From Phycisphaerae bacterium (lineage in GTDB: Bacteria; Planctomycetota; Phycisphaerae; UBA1845; PWPN01), in the NCBI GenBank assembly GCA_026647385.1, contig JAPKGY010000113.1:1-7981 (forward strand): a DNA stretch of 7,981 bases. Direction: 5' to 3'. A program made the translations under genes and the position numbers. How positions within the stretch are numbered: the first letter of the stretch is position 1; each line of letters opens with the position of its first letter. A model generated the notes under the pieces. It was not told the DNA's origin and ran no database searches. It saw nothing but the letters and a program-made list of their open reading frames with translations. This document shows, in pieces, positions 7,501 through 7,981 of this stretch.

Positions 7501-7944
7501 ACGTTTTCCCTGACGGCCGCGGGGACCGGGCCCCTCGCTTATCGGTGGCAGAAGGGCGGCGTCGATCTGACCGATGACGACCACGTCCGCGGTGCCGCCA
7601 CGGACACGCTTCAAATCGTCGGCGTCGGCGCGAACGATGCCGACGTTTACCGGTGCGTGGTCACGGACGAGTGCGGTCCGGTCACCTCGAATGAGGCGAT
7701 CCTGAGCCTCGATCCAGCCCCCTCGATCATTCCCACCGATCTGGACCGTGATGGGGACGTCGACGGAAACGACTTTTTGGTTTTCGAGCAGTGTCACACC
7801 GGACCCAACGTGGGTCCGCCCAGGGAGTCCTGCGCGGGCGCCGACTTCGACCACGACAACGACGTCGACCAGTCTGATTTCGGCATTCTCCAGCAATGCT
7901 TCGGGGCGCCGGGCGCTCCGTCGACGGCGAACTGCGTCGAGTGA
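4552..7944 (+). CDS. Secreted Asp-box beta-propeller protein with beta-sandwich, Ig-like and dockerin-type domains
   Basis: The product is 1130 residues from the ATG at 4552. Residues 56-78 ('ALWLVIWGL...LSAAEP') are the hydrophobic export segment, preceded by a long Arg-rich N-terminus. Residues about 85-535 carry BNR/Asp-box repeats at 156-162, 204-211 (SDDDGDTW), 260-267 (SRDDGETW), 391-398 (SDNDGDTW) and a degenerate one at 484-490, indicating a sialidase-like beta-propeller. Residues about 281-355 interrupt it with a tail-fibre-like module. Residues about 545-690 look like a carbohydrate-binding jelly-roll ('NLLDP'...'AWVDSLQIQE'), and 700-850 like a second LamG-like beta-sandwich. Two Ig-like repeats (873-961, 966-1053) share 'YRWQK' and 'YRCV'. 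The C-terminus (1063-1118) has two dockerin-type calcium loops. The role is probably binding or cleavage of an extracellular glycan. No 'FRIP' sialidase motif is visible, so sialidase activity is not supported. The gene is divergent from the GH116 gene. An N-terminus beginning at TTG 4633 or 4642 is a real alternative. Confidence 0.85.
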   Translation: MCLAPGFCRINRRGADPIREGTPGTQTLSRLNVATRRYRKPGESRATPGHIRPQSALWLVIWGLMAPGLTDSLSAAEPPSVIGGVFTRNSPAYLGTPAGLLSYAANEPRSQTVPACSASDGAILGGEADGADLYPLSRNGRHVFGYSSQQRRLYRSADGVSWSGCGPMNDADAPFALIVIPEGPHKDRIIRFRRVSGVTSPYWSDDDGDTWTIGKSSAEPSQPFACDGNITGGWFRNWGHQYKSGGIVMAATYGSQVYRSRDDGETWERVFDRPNLLTGPVQAASSNTISLDLAAAGVNGSYVDRNIWITAGTGAGQYSRVMAYDGSTRTATVSPAWPIVPEGPGGGNPSSYAIGAFHHIHALGYHPGVGPQGRWLFNTGDKLVNQHCYVSDNDGDTWYDYLPDKTAPDGQTVGYLYDGHPTRLLLASDGNQEVGWIDLVTWEVGRYPVDWPATTYCWQVFKHDGLYYAIVGPSGIGRSGISISRDLENWVVYHRSAGASAGTFNHFCGYAGGKLHFMFHDGTNYRHFAVSPAQVVEQAGLALCAPNRNLLDPAVSQGESTAGITFSNSNAPSPLDFETRHFGTASLHLRGSNGASPRMWLTFANTSDRTRTYQARFWAKSQGLYLWTLWSGLSTYGLGTGPEAWREQISTAVTLSPGSSRTLDIGVSPSLAGGASEAWVDSLQIQEIPLTDWHPGGVERDPEVLDHTVMFTADWTHVFSVQMRDYSDDLTRDRHYLMSYVIDENHFAEVYWDGQDSCFKLQVTEDGVAGAPVATQPCWFFPKAHIKVAVRRSDGGLRLSVANGGPYEHVGSYAPDSPNQPLVGLGVIRTGKSDGSAIAPCILIDSVYTDSVASDSELNARALLATEPDPVTPPEITDQPDSQTTCPSGTVMFSVSATGQGKLTYRWQKDKRNLGENGHYSGVETATMTISGADVNDMGAYRCVISNGKGATASVVASLVLKATAAITRQPGNSYDAVPGGTATFSLTAAGTGPLAYRWQKGGVDLTDDDHVRGAATDTLQIVGVGANDADVYRCVVTDECGPVTSNEAILSLDPAPSIIPTDLDRDGDVDGNDFLVFEQCHTGPNVGPPRESCAGADFDHDNDVDQSDFGILQQCFGAPGAPSTANCVE
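5392..5616 (+). other. Phage tail-fibre-like 'GTGAGQ' module inserted in the propeller
   Basis: This encodes residues 281-355 of the propeller protein, between the third and fourth Asp-boxes. It reads 'SSNTISLDLAA' (285-295), 'NIWITAGTGAGQYSRV' (306-321), 'YDGSTRTATVSPAW' (324-337) and 'SSYAIG' (350-355). I recognise this order (a 'tisL' strand, 'I..GTGAGQ.R.I..Y', 'TR.ATV...W' and 'S.Y.I') from phage tail-fibre and other beta-rich structural proteins. The spacing between Asp-boxes here is about 125 residues, against about 50 between the second and third, which fits an insertion in a loop between blades. The identification is by motif memory only. Confidence 0.55.
7168..7710 (+). repeat. Tandem pair of Ig-like domains within the propeller protein
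   Basis: Residues 873-961 and 966-1053 are two diverged copies of one Ig-like fold. Each has an 'I..QP' entry, 'F(S/T)..A.G.G.L.YRWQK', a central 'T.(T/L).I' strand and a 'D..(A/V)YRCV' F-strand. Copy 1 has cysteines at 886 and 943. Copy 2 lacks the early cysteine and instead has C1035 and C1041 close together. Such pairs act as spacers between catalytic/binding modules and the C-terminal tail in many planctomycete exoproteins. Confidence 0.7.
7738..7905 (+). other. C-terminal dockerin-type double calcium-binding segment
   Basis: Residues 1063-1118 contain two EF-hand-like loops with acidic residues at positions 1, 3, 5, 9 and 12: D1063, D1065, D1067, D1071, D1074 and D1098, D1100, D1102, D1106, D1109. 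Each is followed by a hydrophobic helix ('FLVFEQC', 'FGILQQCF') ending in a cysteine. In cellulosome systems dockerins bind cohesins. In planctomycetes this tail is very common without a known cohesin partner, so a cell-surface sorting or stability role is equally likely. Confidence 0.75.
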
Positions 7945-7981
7945 GCCGCGAAGCGCGAGTCCCACTCAAGCCGCCTGGAAC

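Noticed and set aside
7195..7965. A 256-residue minus-strand frame opposite the Ig and dockerin region
   Set aside because: Its Val/Asp/Arg repeats mirror the repeated Ig and calcium-loop codons on the other strand, so it is a shadow.
7945..7981. Terminator after the propeller gene (CGCG-AAG-CGCG)
   Set aside because: The stem is only four pairs with no T-run, and the window ends too soon to judge.

Overview
The window is GC-rich bacterial DNA with three genes and most likely comes from the Planctomycetota, perhaps the Phycisphaerae. The evidence is the protein style: LamG and Ig-like modules on large secreted proteins, and a C-terminal dockerin-type tail with a DxDxDGDVD loop and a 'VDQSDFGILQQC' ending, which I recognise as typical of that group. 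This placement is inference from style, not from a marker gene.

Layout: (1) 1-113 is very AT-rich and unlike everything after it. It abuts a class I SAM-dependent methyltransferase (114-689, +) that lacks its N-terminal third, including the GxGxG SAM-binding motif. (2) 690-805 is a short gap between convergent 3' ends. (3) 806-4144 on the minus strand encodes a secreted 1112-residue enzyme: signal peptide, LamG domain, charged helical linker, then a GH116 (GBA2-like beta-glucosidase/glucosylceramidase family) N-terminal domain and (alpha/alpha) catalytic domain. Both expected catalytic acids appear to be present (E648, D765). (4) 4145-4551 is a divergent intergenic and leader region. It holds a near-consensus sigma70-type promoter for the plus-strand gene, a weaker candidate for the minus-strand gene and two GC-rich inverted repeats. 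(5) 4552-7944 on the plus strand encodes a large secreted multi-domain protein: a long N-terminus with a hydrophobic signal segment, an Asp-box (BNR/sialidase-type) beta-propeller interrupted by a module resembling a phage tail-fibre segment, two beta-sandwich-like regions, two tandem Ig-like domains and a dockerin-like double calcium loop at the C-terminus.

The two large genes share a short divergent control region, and both encode exported proteins with carbohydrate-recognition architecture. They plausibly form a small polysaccharide- or glycoconjugate-degrading locus, with the GH116 enzyme hydrolysing beta-glycosides and the propeller protein binding or cutting a related glycan. The substrate cannot be read from the sequence. 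I see no RNA gene, CRISPR array, transposase, toxin-antitoxin pair or defence system. The most unusual points are the phage-like insert in the propeller, the LamG-GH116 fusion with a cysteine cluster beside its nucleophile, and the sharp composition break that truncates the methyltransferase.
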